Notes: generated from the letters alone by a model not told the origin. Positions 1 through 8,447 are shown, counted from the stretch's first letter. The stretch is 64,000 nucleotides of DNA from Variovorax sp. V213 (GCF_041154455.1 NZ_AP028664.1:4217001-4281000); one strand, 5' to 3'. Numbers and translations: made by a program.

Positions 1-255
1 TGGCGCGGACGCCGCCCCTTCTCTCTGCGACGGCGGTACGTCAGGCTCCAAGGGCAGGCGCGCACGGAAGATGGCACGGGAGACCCGTTACCCAACTCCA
101 TGCACTCGCGAGCAAGCCGATGTCCTGCTCGGCAAAAAGATCCAGGCCTCACCGTTCGTTTCCATCCAAGAATTCACTCACTTCGGTGAGGGCCTGGGGT
201 TCTGCGGACAAATCAGCAGGTAGGTCTTGGACATTGCCGCACGGGTCGGCAAGGG
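1..255. other. left edge, no intact gene; decayed coding remnant
   Basis: No complete gene is visible. On the minus strand a 36-codon reading frame (259 down to 149) starts at a TTG that overlaps the TGA of the Sel1-like gene. After its own stop the same frame stays open for about 35 further codons (to about 44) and has a protein-like composition. This may be a degraded C-terminal extension or a small coupled ORF. Nothing in it is recognised as a known family. Confidence 0.3.
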
Positions 256-1425
256 TCAAACGAGGCGGCTGAACAGTGCTGCCGCATCTTCGCGTGCCTT
301 CCCATCTACGAGCGACTCAAGAGCTTCAAGGCGGACGCCCTCGATGCCCTCGACATACAGGGCCCCGCCTTGATCGTCGTCATAGAGTTGGCCGTCGTAC
401 AGGCCGCCATCGTGGTAAGCGTTCATGTCGTCCTTTCTCAGGTCGGTCCCCAACAACTGTGCAAGGTAGATCCATTTCCAGCATGCCCGCAGATCGCGGT
501 GGTCGAATTGCTCAATCAGCGTCCGCATCGCCCAGATGTCCCCGGATTCGGCGGCACGCGTCAGCCAATACTCAACATTCGGCTGGTCGAAGTGATACGC
601 GAGATCGACCAGACGGCTGGGATCGCCACCCGCTTCGGCTGCCCGGTAGAAATAGGTGGCGTCCTCTCGCTGTTCCGCCAGATCCATCAGCGCGTCGGGG
701 TTGCCGAGTTCGGCCGCTCGCTCGAGATGCTGCTGTGCCGCTCGATCAGGGCTGTGCGGCGATTCCTTTCGGAGCAAGGCAGCCGCGTAGGCGTCAGCCC
801 ATTCTTTCTCCACGCCATGAAGCACCGCCCCCTCTTGCTGTACGCGGTACCAATGAGCACTTCCCTCCTGCGCTTCGCCGTCCTCGAAATCATCGTGGTC
901 AGAACTGCCCAATAAGGCCAACGCGTAGTGCGCCCGGTGATCGTCTGAGGAAGCGGCGCGCTCCAGGCTCTCTCGCAGAACGGCCGAGCACGCGTCAGCA
1001 TCCCAAGGCGCCTGATCGAAATCTGCGCCACCGTCGTCGTCGAAATCCTCACGCTCGTGATTCGCATAGAAATCGTTGACGAAGCCGAAGCCCTGTCGGG
1101 CCGACGTCACCACGTCGTCGAGCTCGCGCACGCGGATTCCTCTTTCTTCGACCGCACGCCTGATCGTGGCGGCCGCAACAAACGCCACTTCTGGCGCATG
1201 CCCGAGCTCAAGGGCTCGTGCGCCGGCGTCACCAAAGGATCGCTTGTTTGCGCGAACGCGATAGTCGTGGTCTTCATCAAAGACATGATTGGCGCACAAC
1301 GCGGCGTACGAGTCGAAACCCAGCGTCACCGCCAAGATTTCGTAGATGTGCCCGAGCTTGAATGAGGAGCCAGATGTGTCTTGGAGGGCGCGCTTCGCCG
1401 TATGAACGAGCTTCTTGATGGTCAT
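256..1425 (-). CDS. Sel1-like repeat protein, function unknown
   Basis: A 389-residue protein without a signal peptide. Residues 1-50 form a helical N-terminal module (key residues GHIYEILAVTLGF). The C-terminal half carries helix-turn-helix repeats with the AAExGxxxAMxxL pattern of Sel1/TPR solenoids (about residues 225-310). Such repeats mediate protein-protein contacts; no catalytic motif is seen. The tail (about 325-350) is unusually rich in Asp, Gly and Tyr. Codon use has more A/T at third positions (GTT, CAT, TCT, AAT, TTT) than the neighbouring genes, which suggests an accessory gene. The ATG at 1425 is preceded by AGGATT, a usable ribosome site. Its specific role cannot be assigned. 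Confidence 0.7.
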   Translation of the reverse strand: MTIKKLVHTAKRALQDTSGSSFKLGHIYEILAVTLGFDSYAALCANHVFDEDHDYRVRANKRSFGDAGARALELGHAPEVAFVAAATIRRAVEERGIRVRELDDVVTSARQGFGFVNDFYANHEREDFDDDGGADFDQAPWDADACSAVLRESLERAASSDDHRAHYALALLGSSDHDDFEDGEAQEGSAHWYRVQQEGAVLHGVEKEWADAYAAALLRKESPHSPDRAAQQHLERAAELGNPDALMDLAEQREDATYFYRAAEAGGDPSRLVDLAYHFDQPNVEYWLTRAAESGDIWAMRTLIEQFDHRDLRACWKWIYLAQLLGTDLRKDDMNAYHDGGLYDGQLYDDDQGGALYVEGIEGVRLEALESLVDGKAREDAAALFSRLV

Positions 1426-1761
1426 AGCAATCCTTTCGTGGTGGCAACACCGCGACGAAGCGAACGCACACGTTTAAAGCCTCGACGCGGCAACGCCAAA
1501 AGGAAATGCTGGTGACTGAAGAGAGGGAGAGCCTTGTTCTACTCGTGTGCAAGTACGGTGGGCACCGGCGCAGAGTTCAGCGATTTGGCCGATCGGTGGC
1601 ACTTCTGCGTCGCAGTTTTGCAACCGATGCGCGGCACGAAACGCCTCATAGGCCGCTATCTGCGCACCAGCACGCGAGGCGACGCACCATGCCTCAGACA
1701 TTAGTGCGCCGTCTTTGCCATTGATGGCAAAGAATAGCAGCCGACCCGCAAGCCGCCACCC
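1426..1761. other. intergenic region, no convincing gene
   Basis: These 336 bases separate the Sel1-like gene from the 3' end of glmS. A 75-codon minus-strand frame (1701-1474) exists but matches no family that I recognise and lacks supporting context. The only clear structure is the hairpin at 1712-1733. Confidence 0.5.
1712..1733 (-). terminator. hairpin downstream of glmS
   Basis: TCTTTGCCA and TGGCAAAGA form a perfect 9-bp stem with a 4-base loop, 29 bases past the glmS stop codon. There is no T-run on either side. It is a candidate 3'-end or mRNA-stabilising structure for glmS rather than a canonical intrinsic terminator. Confidence 0.4.
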
Positions 1762-3642
1762 TCACTCCACCGTCACGCTCTTCGCGAGATTGCGCGGCTT
1801 GTCGACATCGGTTCCACGCGCGCAGGCCGTGTGATAGGCGAGCAATTGCAGCGGCACCACGTGCAGCAGCGGCGAGAGCGCGCCGTAGTGCTCGGGCATG
1901 CGGATCACGTGCAGGCCTTCGCTGCCCTTGATCTTGGTGTCGCCGTCGGCCAGCACGTAGAGCACGCCGCCGCGCGCGCGCACCTCCTGCAGGTTGCTCT
2001 TGAGCTTTTCGAGCAGCATGTCGTTGGGCGCCACGGCCACCACGGGCATCTCGCTCGTCACCAGTGCGAGCGGGCCGTGCTTGAGTTCGCCGGCGGCGTA
2101 GGCCTCGGCGTGGATGTAGGTCACTTCCTTGAGCTTGAGCGCTCCTTCGAGCGCAATCGGATAGTGCAGCCCGCGGCCGAGGAACAGTGCGTTGTCCTTG
2201 CGCGCGAAGTCCTCGGCCCACCCGATGATCTGCGGCTCGAGCGCGAGCACCGATTGCAGCGCAACGGGCAGGTGGCGCATCTCCTTCAGGTAGCGCGCTT
2301 CGTCGGCTTCGCTCAGCCGGCCTTTGCTCTGCGCAATCGCCAGGGTCAGCAGAAAGAGGCCGGCCAGCTGCGTGGTGAAGGCCTTGGTCGAGGCCACGCC
2401 AATTTCCACGCCGGCACGCGTGATGTAGGCGAGCTTGCACTCGCGCACCATCGCGCTGGTGGCCACGTTGCAGATGGTGAGCGTCTGTTCCATGCCGAGT
2501 GAGCGCGCATGCTTGAGCGCGGCCAGCGTGTCGGCGGTTTCGCCGGATTGGCTGATGGTGACCACCAGCGTCTTGGGGTCGGGCACGGAATCGCGATAGC
2601 GGTATTCGCTCGCGATCTCGACCTGCGTCGAAATCTTCGCGATGCCTTCGAGCCAGTACTTGGCGGTGCAGCCGCTGTAGTAGCTGGTGCCGCAGGCCAG
2701 GATGAGGATCTTGTCGATGTCCTTGAAGACGCGGTACGCGCTGGCACCGGTGGTGCCGTCCTGCCCGATGCCGTCGAACAGCTCGGGCACGATGCCGGCC
2801 ACGCCTTCGAGCGTGTCGCCGATGGCGCGCGGCTGCTCGAAGATTTCCTTCTGCATGTAGTGGCGGTATGGGCCGAGCTCGGCCGCGCCGCTGTGCGCCT
2901 GCACGGTGCGCACCTGGCGTTGCACGGGCTTGTGGTTGCGGTCGACGATCCAGTATTTGCCGGGCTGCACGTCCACCACGTCGCCTTCTTCGAGGTACAC
3001 GATCTGGTCGGTCACACCGGCCAGCGCCATGGCATCGCTCGCGAGAAAGTTCTCGCCGCCCTCCTTGCCCGCACCCAGGATGAGCGGCGAGCCCGCGCGC
3101 GCACCGACCACGCGCTGCGGCTCGTCGCGGCAGATCACGGCAATGGCGTAGGCGCCGTGCAGCTGCAGCACCGCGGCCTTCACGGCTTCGAACAGGTCGC
3201 CGTCATAGAGGCTGTCGACGAGGTGGGCGATGACTTCGGTGTCAGTCTGGCTCTCGAACACGTAGCCTTTGGCTTCGAGCGCCGCGCGCAGCACTTCGTG
3301 GTTCTCGATGATGCCGTTGTGCACCAGCGCGATACGGCCGGGCCGCGTGCCCTGCGCATCGGTGCCGGGGCCATGGCTGAAATGCGGGTGTGCGTTGTGC
3401 ACGGCGGGCGCGCCGTGCGTCGCCCATCGCGTGTGGGCGATGCCGGTCAGGCCTTCGACGTGGTCTTCGCGCACCTGGGTGACGAGATCCGCCACGCGCG
3501 AGGTGGTTCGCGCCCGCGTCAGGCCGCCCGCATGAACCGCCACGCCGCAGGAGTCATAGCCGCGGTATTCGAGCCGCTGGAGGCCCTGGACGAGGACCGG
3601 AACGATGTTGCGATGGGACGCTGCGCCGACGATGCCGCACAT
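1762..3642 (-). CDS. glmS: glutamine--fructose-6-phosphate aminotransferase (isomerizing)
   Basis: Makes glucosamine-6-phosphate from fructose-6-phosphate and glutamine, the first committed step to UDP-GlcNAc for peptidoglycan and LPS. At 626 residues it has normal family length. The class II glutaminase domain begins MCGIVG, so Cys2 becomes the N-terminal nucleophile after Met removal. Two SIS sugar-isomerase domains follow (about residues 290-430 and 460-610; CGTSYYS and SQSGETADT motifs), and the C-terminus ends in the characteristic DKPRNLAKSVTVE. It lies divergent from an Lrp-type regulator and near glmU, a conserved betaproteobacterial grouping of amino-sugar genes. An AAAGG ribosome site lies about 12 bases before the ATG. 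Confidence 0.97.
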   Translation of the reverse strand: MCGIVGAASHRNIVPVLVQGLQRLEYRGYDSCGVAVHAGGLTRARTTSRVADLVTQVREDHVEGLTGIAHTRWATHGAPAVHNAHPHFSHGPGTDAQGTRPGRIALVHNGIIENHEVLRAALEAKGYVFESQTDTEVIAHLVDSLYDGDLFEAVKAAVLQLHGAYAIAVICRDEPQRVVGARAGSPLILGAGKEGGENFLASDAMALAGVTDQIVYLEEGDVVDVQPGKYWIVDRNHKPVQRQVRTVQAHSGAAELGPYRHYMQKEIFEQPRAIGDTLEGVAGIVPELFDGIGQDGTTGASAYRVFKDIDKILILACGTSYYSGCTAKYWLEGIAKISTQVEIASEYRYRDSVPDPKTLVVTISQSGETADTLAALKHARSLGMEQTLTICNVATSAMVRECKLAYITRAGVEIGVASTKAFTTQLAGLFLLTLAIAQSKGRLSEADEARYLKEMRHLPVALQSVLALEPQIIGWAEDFARKDNALFLGRGLHYPIALEGALKLKEVTYIHAEAYAAGELKHGPLALVTSEMPVVAVAPNDMLLEKLKSNLQEVRARGGVLYVLADGDTKIKGSEGLHVIRMPEHYGALSPLLHVVPLQLLAYHTACARGTDVDKPRNLAKSVTVE

Positions 3643-3760
3643 GGTGAGCTGCCTTTGAATGAAGAGGAGGTCTGATGGTAGAGAGCAGTGTGAAAAATAT
3701 GCGCTCTCAATTTCATTGATTTTGAATTTTTATTTCACCTATCCATCCTCGTGGTTTTTT

Positions 3761-3787
3761 ATTCCATAATTTGTTCTTATATGGAAT
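3761..3787. promoter_or_regulatory. inverted repeat over the lrp-type start codon (candidate operator)
   Basis: ATTCCATA (3761-3768) and TATGGAAT (3780-3787) form a perfect 8-bp inverted repeat with an 11-base spacer. It covers the putative -10 CATAAT (3765-3770) and the ATG at 3781. It lies in the A/T-rich glmS/lrp intergenic region, the place and composition expected for autoregulation by an Lrp/AsnC protein. Binding is inferred. Confidence 0.45.
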
Positions 3788-4266
3788 CAATTTCCCTGGA
3801 TGCAATAGATCTTCGCCTGCTCGACGCCTTGCAGCAGGACGCCTCGCAGACCAATCAGCGTCTGGCCGCCGAGGTCGGCATTTCGCCCCCCACCTGCCTA
3901 CGCCGTGTTCAGAGGCTGCGGCAAGAGGGTCTCATCGAGCGTCAGATTGCACTGCTCTCACCCGATCGGCTGGCCGCGGTGCTGGGCCACGGACTGCAGG
4001 CAGTGGTTGAAATTTCGCTCGACCGGCAGGACGCGGCGGCGCTCGATGCGTTCGAGGCGCGCGTGATCGCCGACGACGCCGTGCAGCAATGCTGGCGCGT
4101 CTCGCCGGGACCTGATTTCGTGCTGGTGGTGGCCGCCCGCGACATGCCGGACTACGGCGCGATGGCGCAGCGGCTCTTCACCGCCGATGCCAACGTGCGC
4201 AACGTGAAGGCTTTTTTCAGCCTCAAGCGCGCGAAGTTCGAACCCAAGGTGCCGCTCGCAACCTGA
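3781..4266 (+). CDS. Lrp/AsnC family transcriptional regulator
   Basis: A 161-residue DNA-binding regulator. The N-terminal winged helix-turn-helix (about residues 5-60) shows the family pattern LDAIDLRLLDALQ, then SQTNQRLAAEVGIS and CLRRVQRL. A C-terminal RAM/ligand-binding domain follows (about 70-150, with PGPDFVLVV). Lrp-type proteins form dimers to octamers and sense amino acids or related metabolites. A GTG at 3751 would add ten residues, but the ATG at 3781 gives the normal family start; neither has a clear Shine-Dalgarno sequence, so the transcript may be nearly leaderless. It is divergent from glmS and convergent with glmU, and an inverted repeat straddles its start. Confidence 0.9.
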   Translation: MESISLDAIDLRLLDALQQDASQTNQRLAAEVGISPPTCLRRVQRLRQEGLIERQIALLSPDRLAAVLGHGLQAVVEISLDRQDAAALDAFEARVIADDAVQQCWRVSPGPDFVLVVAARDMPDYGAMAQRLFTADANVRNVKAFFSLKRAKFEPKVPLAT

Positions 4267-4292
4267 GCGCACAGCTTGCTTGCTGCAGGCGA

Positions 4293-5731
4293 TCAGGCCT
4301 TGGGCGTCTTCTGCGGGCGTTTCCAGTTCGGAAAGCTGACCGGCTTGCTGCGCGCCACGGTGAGCGCCCCGGGCTCGGTGGACTTGTTGAGCGTGGAACC
4401 GCCGCCAATGGTGCCGCCCGCGCCGATGGTGATGGGCGCCACCAACACGCAGTTGCTGCCCACGTGCACGTCGTCCTCGATGACGGTGCGGTGCTTGTTG
4501 GCGCCGTCGTAGTTGGCGGTGATGCTGCCCGCGCCGTAGTTGACGCGTCGGCCCACGCTGGCGTCGCCCAGATAGGCCAGGTGATTGGCCTTGGCACCGT
4601 CGGCCAGGGTGGAGTTCTTGACCTCGACGAAGTTGCCGATGTGCACCTCGGCACCCAGTTGGGCGCCGGGCCGCAGCCGGGCAAAGGGGCCGACGAGCGA
4701 CCTTTCGCCCACGGTCACGCCGGTCTTTTCGCCGTCGATGTGGGTGAAGGGATGGATCACCGCGCCCGCTTCGATGCGCGCATTGGCAATCACGCAGTTG
4801 GCACCGATGCGCACGCCTTCGCCCAGGTACACCGAGCCCTCGAACACGCAGTTGACGTCGATCTCGACATCGGCCTCGCAGGCCAGCGTGCCGCGCACGT
4901 CGAATCGCGCCGGGTCGGCCAGCCGCACGCCTTGCGCCATCAGCGCATCGGCCTGGCGCAGCTGCCACGCCCGCTCGAGCGCCGCCAGTTGCATGGGGCT
5001 GTTGATGCCCGCAACCTGGAGCGCATCGCCGATGACGTGCGCAACCACCGGCACGCCGTCGGCAGCGGCCAGCTTGACGATGTCGGTGAGGTAGTACTCG
5101 CCCTGCGCGTTGCGGTTGTCCAGCCGCGCGAGCCAGCCCTTGAGGAGGCGCGCGGGCACGGCCATCACGCCGCTGTAGATCTCGCGAATCTGGCGCTGCG
5201 CCTCGGTGGCGTCTTCTGCTCGACGATGGCCGTGACTTCGCCGGCGCCCTGCCCCCCCTGCCCTTCCACGCGGACGATGCGCCCATAGCCCGTGGGATCG
5301 TCGAACACGATGGTCAGGAGCGCCAGCCTGTGGCCCGCGCTGGCGGCGATCAGCGCGCGCAGCGTTTCCTCGCCGATCAGGGGCACGTCGCCCGAAAGCA
5401 CCAGCACCGTGCCGTCGTCGGGCAGGAGCGGAACCGCCTGCTGCACCGCATGGCCGGTGCCGAGCTGCGGCTCCTGGCGCGCAAACTGCAGCGCGGCGCC
5501 GGTGGTGCTGGCTGACATGGCGGCCTCGACCTCGGCCGCGCCATGGCCGGTCACCACGACCACATGGCGGGCGCCGATGCGCGCGGCGGTGCCGGTCACG
5601 TGAGAGAGCAATGCACGCCCGGCCAAACGATGCAACACTTTGGGCAGCCTGCTTTTCATGCGCGTGCCCTTGCCGGCCGCCATGATGACGACGTCGATGG
5701 GTCCCTGGTTGTCCTGCGGAATCTGATTCAT
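4293..5731 (-). pseudogene. glmU: bifunctional UDP-GlcNAc pyrophosphorylase / GlcN-1-P acetyltransferase, interrupted by a one-base frameshift
   Basis: GlmU acetylates glucosamine-1-phosphate and uridylylates the product to UDP-GlcNAc. The N-terminal uridylyltransferase part begins MNQIPQDNQGPIDVVIMAAGKGTRMKSRLPK-like (nucleotide loop AAGKGTRM). The C-terminal left-handed beta-helix hexapeptide repeats and the acetyltransferase tail follow in another frame. The switch lies near 5213: the coding strand reads CAGAAGACGCC where CAGAAGGACGCC would give the expected Gln-Lys-Asp-Ala-Thr-Glu, so one G is missing. Everything on both sides is well conserved. The gene is normally essential and no second copy is in the window, so a sequencing or assembly error is more likely than a true null. 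Confidence 0.9.
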
Positions 5732-6620
5732 GCTTCTTTCTACCCGAATGCGTTGCGCCAACTTGGCGCGAATTATCGGTGTGCTGCTGGTGGCCGCCGC
5801 GCTCGGGGCGTGCAGTGCGGTCAAGCTGGCCTACAACAATCTCCCCGAGGTGAGCTATTGGTGGCTCGATGCCTACCTCGACTTCGACGGTTCGCAGACG
5901 CCCAAGGTGCGCGACGAACTCGTGCAACTGTGGGCCTGGCACCGCCAGAACGAGCTGCCGCGCGTGGTCGGCCTGCTGCAGGAAGCGCAAATGCTGGCAC
6001 CGGGCGACGTGACCGCGGAGCAGGCCTGCCGCATGGCGGACCAGATCCGGGAGCGCCTGCTGGCCGTGACCGAGCGCGCGGAGCCCGCGGGCACCGAGCT
6101 GGCCCTGAGCCTGACCGAGGCCCAACTGCTGCAGCTGGAACGCAAGTACGCCAAGAACAACGCCGAATACCGCAAGAAATGGCTCAACCGCAGCGTCGCG
6201 GAGATTCATGAGAAACGCTACGAGAAATACCTCGATCGCCTGGAGGATTTCTATGGCCGGCTGACCCCGGAGCAGCGCGACCTGGTGCGGCGTCAGGTGG
6301 CGCAATCGGCATTCGATCCGCGGCTGATCGATGCCGGGCGCCGCAGGCGCCAGCAGGAAGTGCTGGAACTGCTGCGCGGCTTCAGCGCCACCAAGCCGCC
6401 GGCGGCTGAAGCGCGTGCCGCCATCCGTGCCTATGTGATGCGCATTGCCGACCCTCCGCCGGGGCCCGGGCGCGATCACCAGCAGGGCCTGCTGCACGAA
6501 GGCTGCCGCAACCTGGCCGCCCTGCACAACGCCACCAGCGCCAGCCAGCGCGAACGGGCGGTGCGCCGGCTGCAGGCCTACCAGGACGATTTGCGGCAGC
6601 TGGCGATGGCCGCGCAATGA
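5730..6620 (+). CDS. DUF6279-type lipoprotein
   Basis: A 296-residue protein with an N-terminal signal peptide ending in a lipobox (LGAC, Cys28), so probably an outer- or inner-membrane-anchored lipoprotein. The body is all-helical and rich in Trp, Arg and Glu (VKLAYNNLPEVSYWWLD, then LDFDGSQ and several LTPEQ/LTEAQ helices), which matches the DUF6279 family; the function is unknown. The ATG at 5730 shares bases with the divergent glmU start (CATG), and an in-frame ATG at 5748 is the alternative start. The two genes therefore have no intergenic space, and their promoters must lie inside each other's coding regions. Confidence 0.8.
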   Translation: MLLSTRMRCANLARIIGVLLVAAALGACSAVKLAYNNLPEVSYWWLDAYLDFDGSQTPKVRDELVQLWAWHRQNELPRVVGLLQEAQMLAPGDVTAEQACRMADQIRERLLAVTERAEPAGTELALSLTEAQLLQLERKYAKNNAEYRKKWLNRSVAEIHEKRYEKYLDRLEDFYGRLTPEQRDLVRRQVAQSAFDPRLIDAGRRRRQQEVLELLRGFSATKPPAAEARAAIRAYVMRIADPPPGPGRDHQQGLLHEGCRNLAALHNATSASQRERAVRRLQAYQDDLRQLAMAAQ

Positions 6621-6639
6621 ATACGAAGCTGCCGCGCCG

Positions 6640-7410
6640 CTAAATCAGCGGCGTCGGCCGGATGGGCCGCTCGAAGTAGTCGCCGAGCGCTTCGAGTGCG
6701 CGGGGTTCGAGAATGCGCAGCCATCCCGCATCGAGCTTGTAGAGCCCGAGGTGCTGCAGCCTGCGCAGCGTCTTGTTGGTGTGCACCAGCGAGAGCCCCA
6801 GCGCATCGGCCAGGTGCTGCTGGTTGAACGGAAACTCCACCCAGCCGTCGCGCTCCATGCCCACGCGCTGGGCCCGGCGGTACAAATGCATCAACAGCAT
6901 GGCCACGCGCTCGCTTGCGTTGCGCCGGCCGGCGGTGACCAGGTTGTCGTCGACCAGCTTTTCCTCACGCGCGGCGAGCCAGGTGATGGCGTAGCCCAGC
7001 CTGGGCTGGGCATGGAACAGTTCCCAAAGCTTGTCGCGCGAAAACGCGCAGAGCGTCGTGTCGGTCACGGCCTCCACGCCGTGCGTCTGGCCGTCGGCAA
7101 ACTCGTCCTGCAGGCCGATGAAATCGCCGGGCAGCAAGAAATTGAGAATCTGGCGCCGGCCGTCGCGAAGAGTCTTGTAGCGAAAGGCCCATCCGGCATA
7201 GAGCGTGAACAGCTGGGCGCTGGGCCGATGCTCTTCGATGATCGCGCCGCCGGCCGGAACGCGGCGGGAGCCCACGCGAAAGGACTGGATGATCCTCAAT
7301 TCTTCCGCCGAGGCCGGCAAGAAAGCTTCGAGCTGGCGCAAGGCACAGTCGTCGCAGGGATTCGGCCCCTGGGGCGGCGATGCGGTCGGCAGATGGTCCT
7401 CGAATTTCAC
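6640..7410 (-). CDS. Crp/Fnr family transcriptional regulator
   Basis: A 256-residue regulator. It has a cyclic-nucleotide-binding-type beta-roll (about residues 40-130; VPAGGAIIEEH, LLPGDFIG), a dimer helix, and a C-terminal Crp-type winged helix (about 180-240; FNQQHLADALGLSLVHTNKTL). Three cysteines sit where FNR places iron-sulfur ligands (C19, C22 and C121), but the third N-terminal cysteine of FNR is absent, so a full [4Fe-4S] FNR cluster is doubtful. It is divergent from a BLUF photoreceptor gene with 91 bases between them, so the two could be co-regulated. The signal sensed is not evident from the sequence. Confidence 0.9.
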   Translation of the reverse strand: MKFEDHLPTASPPQGPNPCDDCALRQLEAFLPASAEELRIIQSFRVGSRRVPAGGAIIEEHRPSAQLFTLYAGWAFRYKTLRDGRRQILNFLLPGDFIGLQDEFADGQTHGVEAVTDTTLCAFSRDKLWELFHAQPRLGYAITWLAAREEKLVDDNLVTAGRRNASERVAMLLMHLYRRAQRVGMERDGWVEFPFNQQHLADALGLSLVHTNKTLRRLQHLGLYKLDAGWLRILEPRALEALGDYFERPIRPTPLI

Positions 7411-7501
7411 GCACCACTATAGGCTTTTCGCCTGTGTCTTTTTACATTTCGCAGGGGGCCGGAGGTCCATACACTTCGCACGTTTTCCGCCCTCGCCCGC
7501 A

Positions 7502-7906
7502 ATGACAGAAGAAGCAGCTCTCCACGAAGTCTTTTATTGCAGCATGCTCACGCAGGACCTGCCGCCAGCCACCGTCGGCTCGATCGTGACCCAGGCCCGC
7601 GCCCGCAATGCCCAGTACAGCATCACCGGCCTGCTCGTTTTCGATGGCATGCGCTTCTGCCAGCACCTGGAAGGACCGCAAGGCGCGGTGGAAACCTTGA
7701 TGCGCCGCATCGCTCAGGATCCCAGGCACACGAGCGTCAGGGTGGTCTACCGCGGCCCGCTGGCGGCGCGCCGCTACACCGGCTTTGGCATGGGCCTGGC
7801 CGAAAGCGAGGGCCCCGATCTCATGGCCGGCGTCCATGCCCTGGAGGGCGAAGCCGCGCTCAAGCACTTCCTGGCGCTGCGGCCCAGCTTCGACATCAAC
7901 GCCTGA
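7502..7906 (+). CDS. BLUF-domain blue-light photoreceptor (stand-alone)
   Basis: A 134-residue FAD-binding blue-light sensor made of a single BLUF domain plus a short C-terminal tail. The flavin-switch residues are in correct register: Tyr12, Asn36 and Gln54 (spacings 24 and 18, as for AppA Tyr21/Asn45/Gln63), and Met97 matches AppA Met106. The position of AppA Trp104 is Phe95. Other hallmarks are ITGLLVFDGMRFCQHLEGP and DPRH. Short BLUF proteins act through protein partners rather than a fused output domain. The start is the ATG at 7502, which gives the standard domain length; longer upstream frames lack BLUF sequence. It lies divergent from a Crp/Fnr regulator, a possible regulator or partner. 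Confidence 0.93.
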   Translation: MTEEAALHEVFYCSMLTQDLPPATVGSIVTQARARNAQYSITGLLVFDGMRFCQHLEGPQGAVETLMRRIAQDPRHTSVRVVYRGPLAARRYTGFGMGLAESEGPDLMAGVHALEGEAALKHFLALRPSFDINA

Positions 7907-7911
7907 AAAGC

Positions 7912-7936
7912 AAAAAAGGCGGCCGAAGCCGCCTTT
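7912..7936. terminator. bidirectional intrinsic terminator
   Basis: GGCGGC-CGAA-GCCGCC hairpin (7918-7933) flanked by six A on the left and TTT on the right. On the minus strand it ends in TTTTTT after the stem, a strong terminator for the DUF2917 gene; on the plus strand it may also stop the BLUF transcript. Confidence 0.8.
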
Positions 7937-7958
7937 CCGTCTGTGGAACACCGGGCGC

Positions 7959-8279
7959 TCAGGCCGGATCCCACGAGTAGGTGGCACCATAGCCATCCCA
8001 CGCTTCCATGACGATACGCTGGCCGGCGGCTACCTTCAGCGACTCGCCCGGTGCCAGCACCAGGTCTTCACTGGGATGGGCCGACGTGGCGTCCGGCGTG
8101 ACCCAGACCCGGCCCTGCTTGACCCGCAGCAGGCTCGCCGACCGCGCCTTCAGGCTCATCGCCTCGCCGGGCGCAATCTGCCAGGCACCGCGGCGCACGG
8201 CCGGCGGAACGGCGGAGGCGGTACGGGCGGCGGGCGCGAGGGTGGCGAGCGATTCGTTGGTGCAGACGGCGGTAGACAT
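7959..8279 (-). CDS. DUF2917 domain protein
   Basis: A 106-residue protein. The C-terminal two thirds match the DUF2917 pattern, a small beta-barrel reminiscent of a cupin-like fold (GEAMSLKARSASLLRVKQGRVWVT, then LVLAPGESLKVAAGQRIVMEAW). The N-terminal 30 residues are low-complexity Ala/Thr. There is no signal peptide, membrane segment or catalytic motif. The ATG at 8279 is preceded by AAGGAG (8288-8293), which fixes the start. It is divergent from a LysR regulator across 168 bases, an arrangement that often means the regulator controls the neighbour. Its biological role is unknown. Confidence 0.8.
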   Translation of the reverse strand: MSTAVCTNESLATLAPAARTASAVPPAVRRGAWQIAPGEAMSLKARSASLLRVKQGRVWVTPDATSAHPSEDLVLAPGESLKVAAGQRIVMEAWDGYGATYSWDPA

Positions 8280-8447
8280 GATGAAACTCCTTGGGCGTTG
8301 CCGAAGTGCGATGGCACAGACGGAGGCAATAGCGCAGTTCGGGAATGAATGATCGTTTTTGTGCCGTTGGCAGTCCAATGAAAACGAGGTAGCCTACTGA
8401 TTCCGAATTCGCATCAATCGAAACCGAGGCCGCCGCCGCCCTCATCC

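Noticed and set aside
1474..1701. 75-codon minus-strand frame between the Sel1-like gene and glmS
   Set aside because: No recognisable family, no ribosome site and no context; an open frame of this size is common by chance in this DNA.
4293..6617. 774-codon minus-strand frame joining the glmU C-terminus to upstream sequence
   Set aside because: Only the part downstream of about 5213 is GlmU; the remainder is out of frame or antisense to the DUF6279 gene. It is a by-product of the frameshift.
6640..7410. True FNR oxygen sensor
   Set aside because: Only three of the four cysteine ligands of FNR are in place (C19, C22, C121), so it is annotated only at family level.
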